This document shows positions 1 through 11,789 of a stretch of DNA of 64,000 nt, piece after piece. The stretch's first letter is position 1, and the number at the start of each line of letters is the position of its first letter. The notes under the pieces were generated by a model that did not search any database, was not told where the DNA came from, and saw nothing but the letters and a program-made list of their open reading frames with translations. Both the position numbers and the translations under genes were made by a program. This DNA is from Macrocystis pyrifera (taxonomy: Eukaryota; Sar; Phaeophyceae; Laminariales; Laminariaceae): positions 2,715,001-2,779,000 of the forward strand of contig JASSKH010000036.1 in assembly GCA_031763025.1 (NCBI GenBank). The letters run 5' to 3'.

Positions 1-70
1 ATAAAAACCTATGCATTTACCTATTTTCACCAACAATATTTGGTCCTATTTACTATGGTCCCCCGTAATA
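1..70. mobile_element. TA-flanked palindromic MITE, copy 1 (cut by window edge)
   Basis: Right part of a short palindromic element ending in the shared terminus GGTCCTATTTACTATGGTCC followed by CCCGTAATA. Six more copies lie in this window. The left arm is outside the window. Confidence 0.7.
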
Positions 71-597
71 CCTGGTATTTGTTCTACTACCAGTACTTCT
101 TCCAGTTGGTTGTTGTCTGTGTGTGTTCTTCACTTTAAAGCGTTCTTTCTAGCCGTCGACATCCAACACAACCAGTGTCCGTGCCGATTCTGCAACCCTT
201 TAGAGAGATACAAGTTATGTGGTCACAAAACTACGCCACACATATATATATATACTACATTATTACGTATGCAGTAAGCACAGTAGACAATACAATGCCA
301 TGTCATCATACTGGATACGACAGGGATGACATACGTATTCTATGAAAGAGAGAAAATGAAAAACAACCAAATAAGAAGAAAAAGAAAAAGAAAAAGATAA
401 AAAATCGAAACAGAAAAGGAAAAAAGAAAAGAAAAAACTGCCGTACCTCCCCGCATGTGGCAGACACTTGAAAATAACGAGCTAAAAAAAACACCACTCT
501 ACTTATAAACAGAGAGAGACTAAGAACCAACTTCGGAAAATAACAGGCACACCAAATCACAAAACATCCTCCAGGTAGCCGCAGCAGTTTTTGTTTT
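71..597. other. No gene seen
   Basis: AT-rich sequence with a purine-rich stretch (A/G runs, about 345-440). Open frames here are low-complexity Phe/Lys readings with no exon-like splice sites that I can support. Confidence 0.5.
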
Positions 598-712
598 GAT
601 AAATTTTGAAATACGTCAGCTGTGAGTTCGACTGATTAAATAGTTGATAACTCAACTTTGCAAGCTGCGTGATGCGTCTCGTCAATATTTCATTTTTACC
701 GAATTTGTGGTA
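598..712 (+). repeat. Dispersed 255-bp repeat, 5' part only
   Basis: Begins with TTTGAAATACGTCAGCTGTG and matches the first ~115 bases of the copies at 30513-30767 and 61549-61803. This copy is truncated and more diverged at its 3' side. No coding potential was seen. Confidence 0.7.
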
Positions 713-1035
713 CGAGTAGCATAGCCACATTTTCCCAACTAGTCTGCCTGGGACCTTGCTACCCTGTCTGCCGTCTCCGTTCTGCGTTCGTCAACTATAT
801 GCCCCGCCCCTCGGCGTCGAGCAATACGAAACAAGCAAAGCAGGCTCGTCATCTACCCACGCCACACGATTCCTTTCTTTTGAGGCATATCATCAATAGA
901 AGAAAGGAAGAGAAAGAAAATACTCGTAAAACAAAAATCGCAGAGGATCAAGCGCAAAAAGAAAAAAGAAGGCAAAGGAAGACCACGTTCGAGTAGCATA
1001 AGCATGTTCTACTTCCTAGTCGGCCTGGTGCCTTG
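713..1035. other. No gene seen
   Basis: Nothing recognisable. A short Lys/Arg-rich open frame at 799-996 has no exon-like splice boundaries or family resemblance. Confidence 0.4.
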
Positions 1036-2003
1036 CTACCCTTTCTGCCATCTCCTTCTTACTTTCGTCCACCGCGGTTTCCCTTCTACTCCTCCTGTCC
1101 CCCCCCCCCCTCCCCGCATTCCCTTGGTCGGGTTTCCTTCCACTCCTCCTGTCCTGTTACCCCCCCCCCTTCCCCCATTCCCTTGGACACCACCCACGGC
1201 GGATGCGCGGCGCTGCCTACTCAGCTGTGCCTCATACTCGTGCCACCTCACCATGAACCATTCGACTGCTTCGAGGACCCCCCAGTACCACTTCCCCGCC
1301 TTTTTTGCCGCAGTGGACCACAGTGCGGTCTCAACTCCAAACACTAAGGGGGCAAGCTCCGTTGACCCTTCCGTGGCTCGGAACTCCCTAAGGTCTTCGA
1401 CTTTGCTTCTACGCCAAGTCTTAAACTGTCCGCCAGGTCTCGGATTCTCCCCACCAGCCATGGTCCCGAACATTACTCGACCGAGTAATGGCTCCTTGCT
1501 TTGCCGTGCCATGGCCCCCACAAAGAAGAACCGCCGTTCACGGATGGTCGTTTTTTTCTCTCGCAACGTGTCATCTTGAGGGCCTACGCGTACGAGAGGG
1601 TGGCCTGGTCAATACGAAGTCGGAGCTGGAAGCCAATGATTCGCAAACGGACTTCGTGGTGAGCCGTTCGAAGCTTGGCAGAATGATCCGTTCTGAGGGT
1701 CCACGTCACACACCCGCACAGCAGGGTCTCAATCACCTCGGCCTTCAGCATTCGGACTTTCAGGCTACAAGGAGGGCGGGTCGTTCTATCATACAACTCC
1801 GGGCCGAACCGTCTGGGGCATGCCCGCATGAGACGGATCCGTCGGTCGATTTCGAGCGAGAGGTCAACGTTTTCGTGGATATTGCCGCCTATTAATAGGC
1901 ATAATAACTGGGCCATCTGTTTATATGCTTCTGGCCGGCTGCTCCGGTGACGAGCGGTGGTGCGAGGGTTGGCTGGTCTGGTGTTCGTAGAAACACTATG
2001 CAC
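1036..2003 (-). mobile_element. Non-LTR retrotransposon (LINE) fragment, region C-terminal to the reverse transcriptase
   Basis: On the minus strand two overlapping frames read like the conserved tail that follows the reverse transcriptase in many LINE ORF2 proteins. The upstream piece (2003 to ~1584) carries RRIRLMRACPRRFGPELYD and LKVRMLKAEVIETLLCGC. The downstream piece (1566 to ~1200) carries VMFGTMAGGENPRPGGQFKTW and AAKKAGKWYWGVLEAVEWF. The two are in different frames, so the element has at least one frameshift, and the catalytic reverse transcriptase core is absent: upstream DNA is a MITE pair. This is a dead 5'-truncated copy. The family assignment rests on remembered protein patterns; I am confident it is a LINE, less so about the clade. 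Confidence 0.65.
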
Positions 2004-2085
2004 ATTAGACCGAATATGATGTAGTAGGCTGTAGTACTATAATGTGCTCTATGCACAGTAGTAAATAGGGTGTACGTACGGTGTT

Positions 2086-2189
2086 GCGGGGGACCATAGT
2101 AAATAGGCCCAAACATTGTCAGTAAAAATAGGTAAACATACGGGTTTTTGTGTGTACCGTAGGTTCTATTCACCAGGGTCCCCCGTAAT
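2086..2189. mobile_element. TA-flanked palindromic MITE, copy 2
   Basis: Starts GGGGGACCATAGTAAATAGG and ends with the complementary GGGTCCCCCGTAAT. The inner part is in the opposite orientation to copy 3, which begins 13 bases later. Confidence 0.75.
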
Positions 2190-2201
2190 AGCAACCCTCT
2201 T

Positions 2202-2304
2202 TGGACCATAGTAAATAGGACCTACGGTGTGCACACAAAAACATATATATTTACGTATTTTTACCAGCAATATTTGGTCCTGTTTACTACGATCTCTCGT
2301 AGTA
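2202..2304. mobile_element. TA-flanked palindromic MITE, copy 3
   Basis: Starts GGACCATAGTAAATAGGACC; the right terminus is decayed (ACTACGATCTCTCG). It lies head to head with copy 2. Confidence 0.7.
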
Positions 2305-2789
2305 GTAGGGTGTGGATGGATGTCTCATGTGGGCCGGCCGGGAGCGCCTACTGCTGTAGGGGCAACAAGTATTGTACACACCAGGAACCACCACCGCCTG
2401 GTAGTACCCACCACCACCAGGTAGTACTCGTTACTATACCGAACGGAAACTGCAGTAGAGGAGAGAGCACGTAGTCGTACCAGAAGGTATGGATTTCGCA
2501 CGAGAGAGCACACAGCCAGAAATGTAGACATGCGCATGGCATACAGTATGGCATACAGTATATAAATTGTGTTTTGTGTGTTTACACGTGCGAGCAAATA
2601 CGATCTCCCTACGGTCAAGATCGTCTACCGTGTCAATCGGCAGCCCCACGCTGGTAATATAAGGACCTGTTAATGGATAAAACTTACCACGCACGAGTGC
2701 GTGCATGCATGCATGCATGAGGGCCGCGGACTTCCAATACCGATGGGTTTCCCCAAAATATGTAACAAAATGTTTGTACTCGTATATCA
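2305..2789. other. No gene seen; (TGCA)n run
   Basis: GTAGTA- and CCACCA-rich sequence and a short TGCA repeat near 2701-2719. No exon-like open frame is supportable. Confidence 0.4.
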
Positions 2790-3012
2790 TGGAATATGTC
2801 TTTTTCTCATCGCGAAAAGCGCGAAAGCTTGTTGTGATTTAGCCCAAAATTCGATGAAAGTCGACGAGCAGTGGGAATGCCGAACCTAGTCTGCGTGATA
2901 GAACTAATAGCAGAGGCGAGCGCCGGGGGACAGAAGTATGTACCCGGCGGGGGGAGAAGTGAAGACCACTACTACCACGGCCTGTGCAGAATGGTGGTGG
3001 GAAAAGTAACCG
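2790..3012 (+). mobile_element. Decayed relic of the window's tRNA-headed SINE (body only)
   Basis: Shares blocks with the SINE copies at 27174, 31616 and 53766: the GCGAAAGC segment, ATTCGATGAAAGTCGACGAG, CAGTGGGAATGC, and a later GGGGAGAAG...CCACGGCCTGTGCAGAA block. The tRNA-like head is not recognisable here. Confidence 0.55.
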
Positions 3013-3019
3013 AAAAGAG

Positions 3020-3375
3020 ATTGTGGAGGTATTACCTGTACTGAGCTATAGGGGTAAAGACCGATCGACTACCCAGCCCGGGGTAATCCTGACAACACTC
3101 TCTCCCCCCTCTGAACGGCGAGATCGTTGGAGCGTCGGTACCGTATGCGGCCGTACGCTGACCTACCCGCTTTGCTTCAATACGTGGGAAACCAGGAAGA
3201 TGCGCTTTTAGCGACACACGCGCAAGCGTTTGTATAGAAGCAACGTTCGAATTGAGGTTCGAGCCCATGTCCGCGACGACGTCAAATGTGAAGGAAGGTG
3301 TTACCTACTGAGCGATGATAGGGGTAAAAGATCGATCGACTACCCAGCCCAGAGTAATCCTAATAGCATCATAGT
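3020..3375 (+). repeat. Pair of ~80-bp direct repeats
   Basis: The segment with AGGGGTAAAGACCGATCGAC and TACCCAGCCC at ~3025-3100 recurs, slightly changed, at ~3295-3370, about 270 bases apart. Function unknown. Confidence 0.6.
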
Positions 3376-4317
3376 TGAAACTAAATAATGTTTTCCACAC
3401 TACCTCCAAGTAAATTGCAAACAACGACACAGACACCACCACCACCACCACCACCACCACCACCGCCGCCGAGGCCAACAAACAATATCGACATCATCGG
3501 AAAGGGAAATGAAACAATAATGTCAAAATCATCGTAAAGTTTATGATATACATACTCCAAATCGTCTCGGCGATCACACAGGTCGCCATTTCGAGGAGGG
3601 TATCCCGATTTTAGACTCCAGCTTGGGGGTCGTCAGGGATCGAGAAAGAGCAGAGGGAGATGACAGACCCACACCGATGGCGTGGAGATGGAGCTTGGAT
3701 GCGGCGTAGGATTTTAGAATAGAAAGTAACGAGTGCATAGTAAGATGTAGGAAGGAGTAAAGACAACACATAGAGTATCGTACATGAAGCATGAAAGGAA
3801 GTAGACATTAGAAGATAGATAGACCTTTGGCATAGGTTTCCTTCGCGTCCGGGTACTTCTTTCAGGAAAGTTTTGAACCATCAACGGTGAAGCTCATGCT
3901 GTAAATTGTCGGATGGCAAGCCCAATAATAACAATAATAATAACAATAATAATAACAACAACAATATATATACACAGATCAAACTAATACAAAAATCGTG
4001 TCCTTTGTTGGTACCTGGCTGGTCCGACGTTCTGCGGGCATGCGGGGCAACACTTTGTTGCTATAGCATCCATACCATACACACAAAGGAGGCGACACGC
4101 AGAAAGAAGACTGAGCAATACGGAAATAAATCTGAAATCAGGAGGTTGTGGCACGATATATATATATGTACCAGGTATATGATGTGGAGCGATTGAGCCG
4201 CCCAATCCACTTATCATCCAGGAATTCCTACCGGTATTTGGGAGGCGCGTGGCATTTCGTACCAGTACAAAATAATCTATCGTTCGTACGTTCTCACTCA
4301 CGCGTCGTAGGGAAGGC
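3376..4317. repeat. Microsatellites in otherwise featureless DNA
   Basis: A CCA run at about 3436-3466 and an AAT/AAC trinucleotide run at about 3924-3966. The poly-Asn open frame across the second is a microsatellite reading, not a gene. Confidence 0.6.
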
Positions 4318-4853
4318 GGGGGGGGGGGGAAGGGTGTACTCGATATCATGCATGGCCGTAATCGTATGACCATAGACTCTCGCATCCCTACAATTCCGGG
4401 ACGGAGCATGTCGGGTTTTCACCGACCAGGCAGGCATTGCTTGAACCAAGCGCGAAGCGCCGTGAGGTGTCTAGCGAGTCGCACGAATGGTGAGCTGCAT
4501 CCCATACTAAGGACCGCTTGTGAGGCGGAATGGCAAATGGATTACAGCATCAATGAATTATTTTAATTTCCGTTGTGGCCGCTTCCAGAGACAGCAATGG
4601 GAGTACTATGTGACCGCCTCTTGGGTGCCTCGTAATAGACACTACGTGGTACATTCATTCCCCTTGTGCGGAGTATAGGTTCTCCATCCCTCAGAAATGA
4701 TCTAACTCGATCACCAGCTGTGACCGACCGCCAAAAAAAAAAAAACACGGTGGTACCCTGGTTGTCAAGCTCAAGTAGTGAGCGGCATGTTATATAGACA
4801 GTGTCGTTGCCAACCAACGCCAACCCGGGGAGGGGGAGGGGGGCGTGGACGCA
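4318..4853 (+). mobile_element. G-tract-bearing dispersed element, near full-length copy
   Basis: Starts with a G run then GTGTACTCGAT, followed by CATGCATGGCCGTAATCG, GACGGAGCATGTCGGGTTTT, CCAGGCAGGCATTGCTTG, CCAGAGACAGCAATGGGAG, and ends with GTCGTTGCCAACCAACGCC and another G-rich run. The same order of blocks occurs at 11071-11660 and 41515-42095. No open frame spans it, so it looks non-autonomous. Confidence 0.7.
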
Positions 4854-5204
4854 TGCGGGAGAAAAACGTAATGGCGAGGGCACGACGAGCCTCAAGAAGA
4901 CTGAATCACGCGAGCATACCACGTAAGCATTCCGCACAGGATAGAAAGAAAGCTGGTGATCTGGTGTGGCCGTGTGTGTCCGGCAAGAACTGCACACTGC
5001 GTACTACTACTAGTACTACTGACTACTATTTGTAACAGTAATGCTCTGACTTAGCCTGTGAGGATACTGGCATACCTGGTACGCACGGTGTTACACCAAC
5101 ACAGTACTGTTGTAAAGCGCAATGAAGTACCAGGTACGTTGCAACACCAGCAGAGTACCGCCTCGTTTGTGGTCAACATAGACGACGTGTGTCGCGTAAC
5201 ACGG

Positions 5205-5480
5205 TCACCCGCCCATCCACCAACCTACCCATCCACGCACACGCTCACTCACCCACCCACCCACCCACCCACCCAACCCACGCGCCCAACCCACTCCCCC
5301 AACTCACCCACCCCCCTACCCACAAAAAGAAGCGAAACGAAAAAGAAAGGGAAGTGACACGGTCACCCACCCACCCACACTCCCACCCACCCGCCAACCA
5401 ACCCACCCACCAATCCACCCACCAATCCACCCACCTACCCACCCGCTCACCCACCTACCAACCCGGCCACTTACCCACCT
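5205..5480 (+). repeat. (CCCA)n tetranucleotide array
   Basis: Two blocks of imperfect CCCA/ACCC repeats separated by a purine-rich spacer. Open frames across it on both strands read as Pro/Thr/His or Gly/Trp repeats and are not genes. Confidence 0.85.
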
Positions 5481-6576
5481 ACACCAAAATAAAAAGTAAT
5501 CATACGTCCGAAAGGTCAAAAAGGAGGATTCGAGCACACGGTTCTGGATTCCACCGTCGAGCCCCTCCACCGCTGCCTCGAAATGATTTGCCACCTTCGG
5601 GGGCCTACGGACGCTTCCTGCTCGCCGAGCTTGGCGGCAGCGCTTCTTCTTCCGCAGGGAGTCGCGAGTGCTGCTATCGCAAGGAAGGGGGGTGCTGTGT
5701 GGGGGAGCCATGTCGGGAGTTCGGGTGGCGCTCGGCAGCGCCCGGTGTTGAGAAGCTATACGTTGACATGTAACCAAACTAAAGATCTAACGACATAATC
5801 ACCACGTATATAAAGGTATTACGTAGTATCAAATATTGAAGACCGTCCAACAACACACTTTTTTATTTCAAGAGCACATTTTCCTTCCGAAACCTGAAGA
5901 CTTCAATTGTGTCTTCAATTTCCATGTTTTGGGGAATCGTACGATCACCCAGGTCGCGATCTCACGCCGAGCGCACCGGTACAAACTGGCGCTGAGGGAC
6001 CGCCAGGCCGCCAGGGGATGGAGGAAAGAAACCGGAGCACTGCTGCCAATGATGTGGGGACGGAACTTTGGCGAAGAATAGGGTGAACAAGGGTTTGCCA
6101 AGGGAGGAAGGTGTACGTAGGAGCCTTCGAGGAGGAAAATTAGGACATCTCTATTGGTTCAGAGTGGTGGAAGAGAGACTACTATTGTGGTATTAGAATT
6201 CATTCGATTAAAATCGGAATGGAACACGCGCGACACATTGGCAGAGGGGAAACAAAATAAGTAATGGTACAGGTACGTAGCACATGCTCGAGCTGCCTTC
6301 GATATCGACGTCCCGCCGATTTAGGGGAGGCGTCACGATGTGAACCGCGGCCGACTTTATTGTCGTTTTGGCCGAGAAAATTACGGTTCGACAGGAAACC
6401 GTGAACGCATAGCATACACGCACGCACACACGCCACGGCGCGGTCGTCCTGTCTGCAGTATGTAGAACTGAAACCTTCCAGCTCTCTCGCTATCCGCTGT
6501 CTTCGGCTTCAAAATGAAACAAATCAACCCATCAAAGCAGCGGGAACCAAGCAAGATCTCCGTCTGTTTTCTCTAG
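5481..6576. other. GC-rich island at 5520-5775, otherwise no gene seen
   Basis: 5520-5775 is GC-rich and open in all three plus frames and in one minus frame, with exon-like composition, but I could not choose a frame or splice sites. It could be an exon of the hypothetical gene that follows or a decayed gene piece. The rest is featureless. Confidence 0.3.
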
Positions 6577-8077
6577 ACCACGTCTCCGCTGCGTGGCGAA
6601 GTCGCTCCGGTGGCTCAAGAAGACGCCGTCGTCGAACCCTTCGAACGGTATTACTCATGTAATTATTTATTTCGCCAGTGTATCGTACAGACATGTTCCA
6701 ATTCCAACTTAAATCGAATATATCCTCTACAGTACCGGAGTAGTATTAGTAGTGGTTCCTCTTCAACCACTCTGAACCACAAGAATTACGGGGGGCCATA
6801 GTAAATAGGACCTACGGTAAACGCAAAAACCTATATATTTTACTATTTTTACAGACAATATTTAGTCCTATTTACTACGGTCCCCAGTAATAGTAAACGT
6901 CTAACTTTTTCCCTACTTGAAAGCTCCTGCTTTTACGCCTCCCTCCCTTGGCAAAGCCTGTTGACAGGAGATACTATTCGTTCCCTTCTAATAATACCTG
7001 GTAGCAAACTCCTCGGTTCCCTTCGGGTTTCACACGGTAGTCTTTGCTCGTACGTAGAGTTCCTTGGGCCGAACCCCGGCTTGTTAGACGTTTTTTCACG
7101 TGCGGGCACTATTGGGCATTACTATTATTAATAAGCGTTTATATAATACCAAGCGACGGAAATCAATCGCACGGCGTTATTGCTAAGCACTCGTAATTGG
7201 CGTGCGTCGGCAAGCGATGAGAATAAACGCTGACTTTATCGGCGCAATGGGGTTAAAGGGGGGGGGTGCTTTTAAACCACGGATCTAAGTTAGGACGAAA
7301 GACGGGTAACCATGACAGCCAAGGACTACGTAAAGGAATAGTACGAAAGTCACGAACACTTAAACCCGGAACCTTACCGCACGGTCTACTACCTCCTTCG
7401 TTATTTTTTTCGACATTAATCAGAGTCAAAGCTGACTTTCGCTCGGCTTATTTTCGTATGGCGCACACGTCTCCTTACCCCGCCTCTTCCATATACCATG
7501 CGCCCACAAACGTTTCTGCTTAATTTACGGTGGAACTTGCTTGTACCCACTGCCCCCGCCCCCCCTCCAACCTCGCAAACGTGCTTTTGACAGTCAGCAT
7601 AACAGCTTTGACTCCGAATACCAACGACAGAAAGTTCCGTGTGGACACATCGGTGGCCCGAGTGGCTGGAGGCACTTAGAGATCGTCCACTTGGCACTGG
7701 CGCCGGTTAATCTCTGACCTGCCTGGCTGGTCCCCGAAACTCTCCACCGGCCTCCGTCGCGAAAACCACCCGCTTGGGCTGCCGCCCGCTGTTCTGGCGA
7801 ACTGCACCATCCTCCCCGTAAAAAAGAGTCGCCGTTTTAGCATAGGTTGGTTTGATTCTCCAGCATTGCGCCTTCTCGAGGGTCGGTGCGTTATCGACGC
7901 CGTGAGGTGGCGATGGCGGAGGTACACCGTATGTATATATATATATATAGGACACTGCATTTGTAGTAGCAGCCCCACCGATAATTATTTATAGCTTCTG
8001 TCTTGCTTCCCGCGAGCCTCTGACACCGCAGCCATAGGCATAGGTGGGCTCGCCCTTCTCCTACTCGCTCCGCCACG

Positions 8078-8118
<41 letters not shown>

Positions 8119-9399
8119 AGCTCCGTCAGTATAACTGTTCCGCCGTTCATATTTCACCGAAAAAGAACAAGTTTGTCTGTCCGCGATTTCCGCTGCGTCG
8201 GACCGTGTAAAAAAAACACATCCGATGTGGCCCTGCCATAAAGTTCAAATCTTCCAACGCTCTCATTCCCTTCCAGGACTCCCTTCGCCGCCGACCCATC
8301 AACCTGGCTCTGGGAAGGAGCACGTCGACAGCGGCACGTCTCCTGGCTTGACTGCCGTGCCGCCCATCGTGCCGTCACCATCGATGTTTTCCGGCGTCTC
8401 GAGTTATGCCGGGGTCGCTAATTTTCGTCGCGATCGATTTCTTCTCGGCCCTGCCACAGATCTGCCTCATTTACTCATGGAACGCCTCGGACCGCCGACG
8501 ACTATAGAGATGTTCTTCGATAAGAGGTTCACCCTAAAAGGTTTCAGGCTCCTATGTCCCCCCAAGGTGAAACGCGGAATACAAAGGGGTCGGACACATG
8601 AACGCGAGACTGATGCTACACGAATCTCGTACGTGTACGTGCGCACTATGCTCAACAATGTAGAGCCCAAAGTTACATGGTGGCTCAGAAAATGTTTTTT
8701 CCCGAATGCGATATCTCTGTCGTAGAGTGCATGTATGGTTTTTGCAACCGGGCACCCGTGTGATTGCCCCCTTCCACCCGCATAAGTATAGCCCCCGTCC
8801 CGCGCACCGCCGCCCGTCCACCGATGTGATGATGATGATGCTGCTGCTGCTGCTGCTGGCAGAGTCAAGACCTACAAGACAGAGTGTCGTCTGTCCACTT
8901 GCGATAATCTCGAGCCCTGTGCCCCGACCTCTTCTGCCATTACCACCGTCGCGGCCATGAAGCACTCCCACCCACCTAGATAACGGGACAGTCATCTGCG
9001 TCTGAGCCAAATCGGCGCAAGTTCAGCTTCGAGCCACACCCCTCCTGCACAGCGTCCATCACTTCCGCTTATTCTGTCTTTCCAGAACTCGTCGCCGAGC
9101 CCAATGATGACCCCGGCCCCTATTCCTTCGTTGAGCATACAACACACACACGGGTAAGGCTCGCGGGCGGCGCACCTCTTGCCCTTGTGGGTATTTAGCT
9201 CTTCTGCTCAACCAACCTCGCGGGTATGTTTTCCGAGGGGCTTCCTTTCACAACCGCCGGCGAGTCTAATCTTACGGGGCACACCCGCTCACCCCCCCCC
9301 TCACCCCACCCCCCGCATAGCGTTCGGAAACCCCGCCAGTTCGCCGACAAAGGCAGGCTGCACATCGCACCACCACCGAAGACAGCACCGCTCTCCTAG
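6577..9399 (+). CDS. Hypothetical Pro/Ser-rich protein, 3' portion, five putative exons
   Basis: I do not recognise this protein. Five plus-strand segments join with compatible phases: 6577-6647 (acceptor after CTGTTTTCTCTAG; reads GEVAPVAQEDAVVEPFER), 7606-7652 (reads FDSEYQRQKVPCGHI), 8277-8566 (acceptor after TCCCTTCCAG; reads PSPPTHQPGSGKEHVDSG and VPPIVPSPSMFSGV), 9086-9153 (acceptor CTGTCTTTCCAG, donor GG|GTAAGG; reads NSSPSPMMTPAPIPSL) and 9321-9399 (reads RKPRQFADKGRLHIAPPP, then TAPLS and TAG). The last three exons are the most convincing, with strong acceptors and a shared Pro/Ser style; the second has a weak donor (GTGGCC). The start of the gene was not found. A MITE and a C homopolymer sit in its introns. 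If real, it is convergent with Eaf6 and extends the alternating-strand pattern. It may instead be chance exon-like sequence. Confidence 0.35.
6786..6892. mobile_element. TA-flanked palindromic MITE, copy 4
   Basis: GGGGGGCCATAGTAAATAGG at the left and TATTTACTACGGTCCCCAG at the right, with the shared AAAAACCTATATATTTT middle. It lies in the first putative intron of the hypothetical gene. Confidence 0.8.
8078..8112 (+). repeat. C homopolymer (~35)
   Basis: Uninterrupted C run; its length may not be reliable in any assembly. Confidence 0.8.
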
Positions 9400-9732
9400 C
9401 TCGATGGCTACCTCAGCGACTACCTTTCTCCCTCCTCCCTCCCTTCACGCATGACGGTAGCGACCTTCGCCGGAACCAAGCACGGCTGGCCGACCCGACC
9501 AACCCCGCGCGGGTACGTCTGTCCCCAACGGTGATGTATGGTTCAGTGAGTTCTGCGCACGCGCCACACAGCCATCGCCTCCCCCATACTGTGCATTCAG
9601 TATATATATATATATATGTACTTATGGTTATATCGCTCCTTGTGGTGGCTTCCACCACTGCCTCAAGCGTCAAGCACAAGACTTTCCATCGACGCATCGG
9701 GATAAAATAGAACATGCACATTCTCTGCAGCG

Positions 9733-10333
9733 TGAGCTAGACAACCAGGGTACCGTTTTTTTTTTTTTTTTTTGCGGTTACTGCGACTCTCGGTCGAGTT
9801 AGATCATTTTTGAGCGGGAAGAACCTTAACTCTGCACAAGGAGGATTATTGATATCACGTAGTGTGTATGTGGTAAGGCACCCACGAGGCAGTTGAACAG
9901 TTGAATAGTAAACCCATTGCTGTCTCTGGAAGTGGCCACACCAGAAAATAAATCAGTTCATTGACGCTGCCATCCATATGCAAGAACATCTGCCTTAAAA
10001 AACGGTTCTTAGCAGGATGCAGCTCACCCTTCATGCGACTTGCCGGACACCTCACGGCGCTTCGCGCTTGGTGCAAGCAATATCTGCCTGGTCGGTGAAA
10101 ACCCGACGTGCTCCATCTCGGCATCGTAGGGATGCGAAGGTCTATGGTCATACGACTACGGCCATGCACGATAATGAGTACCCCCCCCCCCTTCCCCCCC
10201 TAGTCATACGGCTACGGCCATGCATGAGGTCGAGTACATCTCTCTTATCGAGTACACCCCCCCCCCCCCCTTTCCCCCCCTGGTCATACGACTACGGCCA
10301 TGCATGAGATCGAATACATCTCTTCTATCGAGT

Positions 10334-10424
<91 letters not shown>
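9733..10424 (-). mobile_element. G-tract-bearing element, reversed, with triplicated terminus and long C tract
   Basis: Reverse-orientation copy: GGTACCG end at the left, CCATTGCTGTCTCTGG near 9914, then the terminal block GTCATACGACTACGGCCATG. That terminal block followed by a C run occurs three times (about 10144-10200, 10202-10270, 10282-10424). The last tract is 30 C, one A, then 59 C. Confidence 0.7.
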
Positions 10425-10804
10425 ACAACTAAGGTGATCGAATGACGCGCACGGCTCTCTTTGAGTCCCACTTCGTCGATCAAGGCTCGCTGCGTATCTT
10501 TCTCACATTTTTATGTGGTTAATGGCTGCTCGTGACCGGCTTTCACCTCTCTTTTTGCTTCCTCAAAAATAAAGTGGAGCATTAACTCCTTACGTCTTGT
10601 CTTCTCTGCCTCGGCATTTTCCGCCTCGAAGGCTTGTTTCACAAACAGTATATCAAAGCACGTATCTACACAAAGGTCTTACAACAGTACCTGTCACAAT
10701 TTTAAAGTGATACTAACATGAAGAACGTGAATGAATTTCGGGTACCGGAGCGAACCTTCTGCGCTCCCTCCCAGCTATTACTTGAAATGTCTTACTATAC
10801 GAGA
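10425..10804. other. No gene seen
   Basis: Nothing recognisable between two elements. Confidence 0.4.
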
Positions 10805-11062
10805 GCGGGGGGGGAGGGGGGAGATGGGGGGGGGGGTACTCATGTCATGCATGATCGTAGTCGTATGGCCGTAGACCTTCGCATCCCAATGATTCCGGGA
10901 CAAAGCACGTTGGGTTTTTGCGGACCAGGCAGACGTTGCTTGCACCAAGCGCGAATCTAGCGCCGTGAGGTGTTCGGCGAGCCGCGTGAAGGGTGAGCTA
11001 TATGCACCCTGCTGAGGACCGCTCCTCAGGCGGACATTTTGCTTCTTGACGACAGCGTCGAA
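10805..11062 (+). mobile_element. G-tract-bearing element, 5' part
   Basis: G run, GGTACTCATGTCATGCATG, then the shared CAGGCAGACGTTGCTTG and GCGCCGTGAGGTGTTCGG blocks. It stops where the next copy begins. Confidence 0.7.
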
Positions 11063-11070
11063 ACAACATA

Positions 11071-11660
11071 GGGGAAGGGGGGGGGGGGGGGGGAGGGGGC
11101 TGGGGCGGGGGGGTGTACTCGGTAGGAGAGATGTACTCGATCTCATGCATGGCCGTAGGCGTATGACCATAGACCTTCGCATCCCTACAATGGCGGGACG
11201 GAGCATGTCGGGTTTTTCACCGACCAGGCAGACATTGCTTGCACCAAGCGCGAAGCGCCGTGAGATGTTGGGCGAGTCGCAGGAAGGGTGAGCTGTATCC
11301 TACGAAGAATCGCTTGTGAGGCGGACTTGCATACGGATGACAGCTTCAATGAGGTAACTTAATTTCCGGTGTAGCTTCTTCCAGAGACAGCAATGGGAGT
11401 ACTATGTAACTGCCTCTCGGATGCCTTACCATAAAACTACGTGATACGATCATCCCCACTTGTGCGGAGTAAAGGTTGTTCACCTCGCACGAAATTATCT
11501 AACTCGACAACCACCTGTGACCGACCGCCAAAAAAGAAAAGAAAAGAAAAAAAACGGTACCCTGGTCGTCTATAGCTCAAGTAGTGAGCGGCATGTTTTA
11601 CAGTGTCGTTGCCAATCGACGCCAACCTACATATTATATGATAGGGGGGGGTAGGTGGGG
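11071..11660 (+). mobile_element. G-tract-bearing element, near full-length
   Basis: Same block order as 4318-4853 and 41515-42095, from a G run plus GTGTACTCGGTAGG to GCCAATCGACGCCAACC and a final G run. Confidence 0.75.
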
Positions 11661-11757
11661 GGGCGTACTTATTTGTTACTCGCCCTAGTCATCTGATCAT
11701 TGACCACGCATCTCTTTCGAGACGGAGCACCGTTCCGACTCCTAGCAGACACCGCCA
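11646..11757 (-). repeat. Second G/C-tract family, reversed copy
   Basis: GGGGGGGCGTACTTATTTG end, then the complement of the TCGAGACGGAGCACCG block seen at 12940-13066, 17831-17953 and 32665-32784. The end motif (G run, C or T, GTACT) is shared with the larger element. Confidence 0.6.
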
Positions 11758-11789
11758 GCATTTGAGCGCGGGGGCGGACCTCGATGTTG

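Noticed and set aside
3906-4196. Poly-Asn protein
   Set aside because: Reading of an AAT/AAC microsatellite with no supporting exon structure.
5189-5777. Long open frames across the CCCA array on both strands
   Set aside because: Produced by the tetranucleotide repeat; only the 5520-5775 part is exon-like and its frame is undecidable.
7266-7523. KADFRSAYFRM string suggesting a reverse transcriptase
   Set aside because: Only about ten residues resemble such a motif; nothing before or after it looks like a polymerase.
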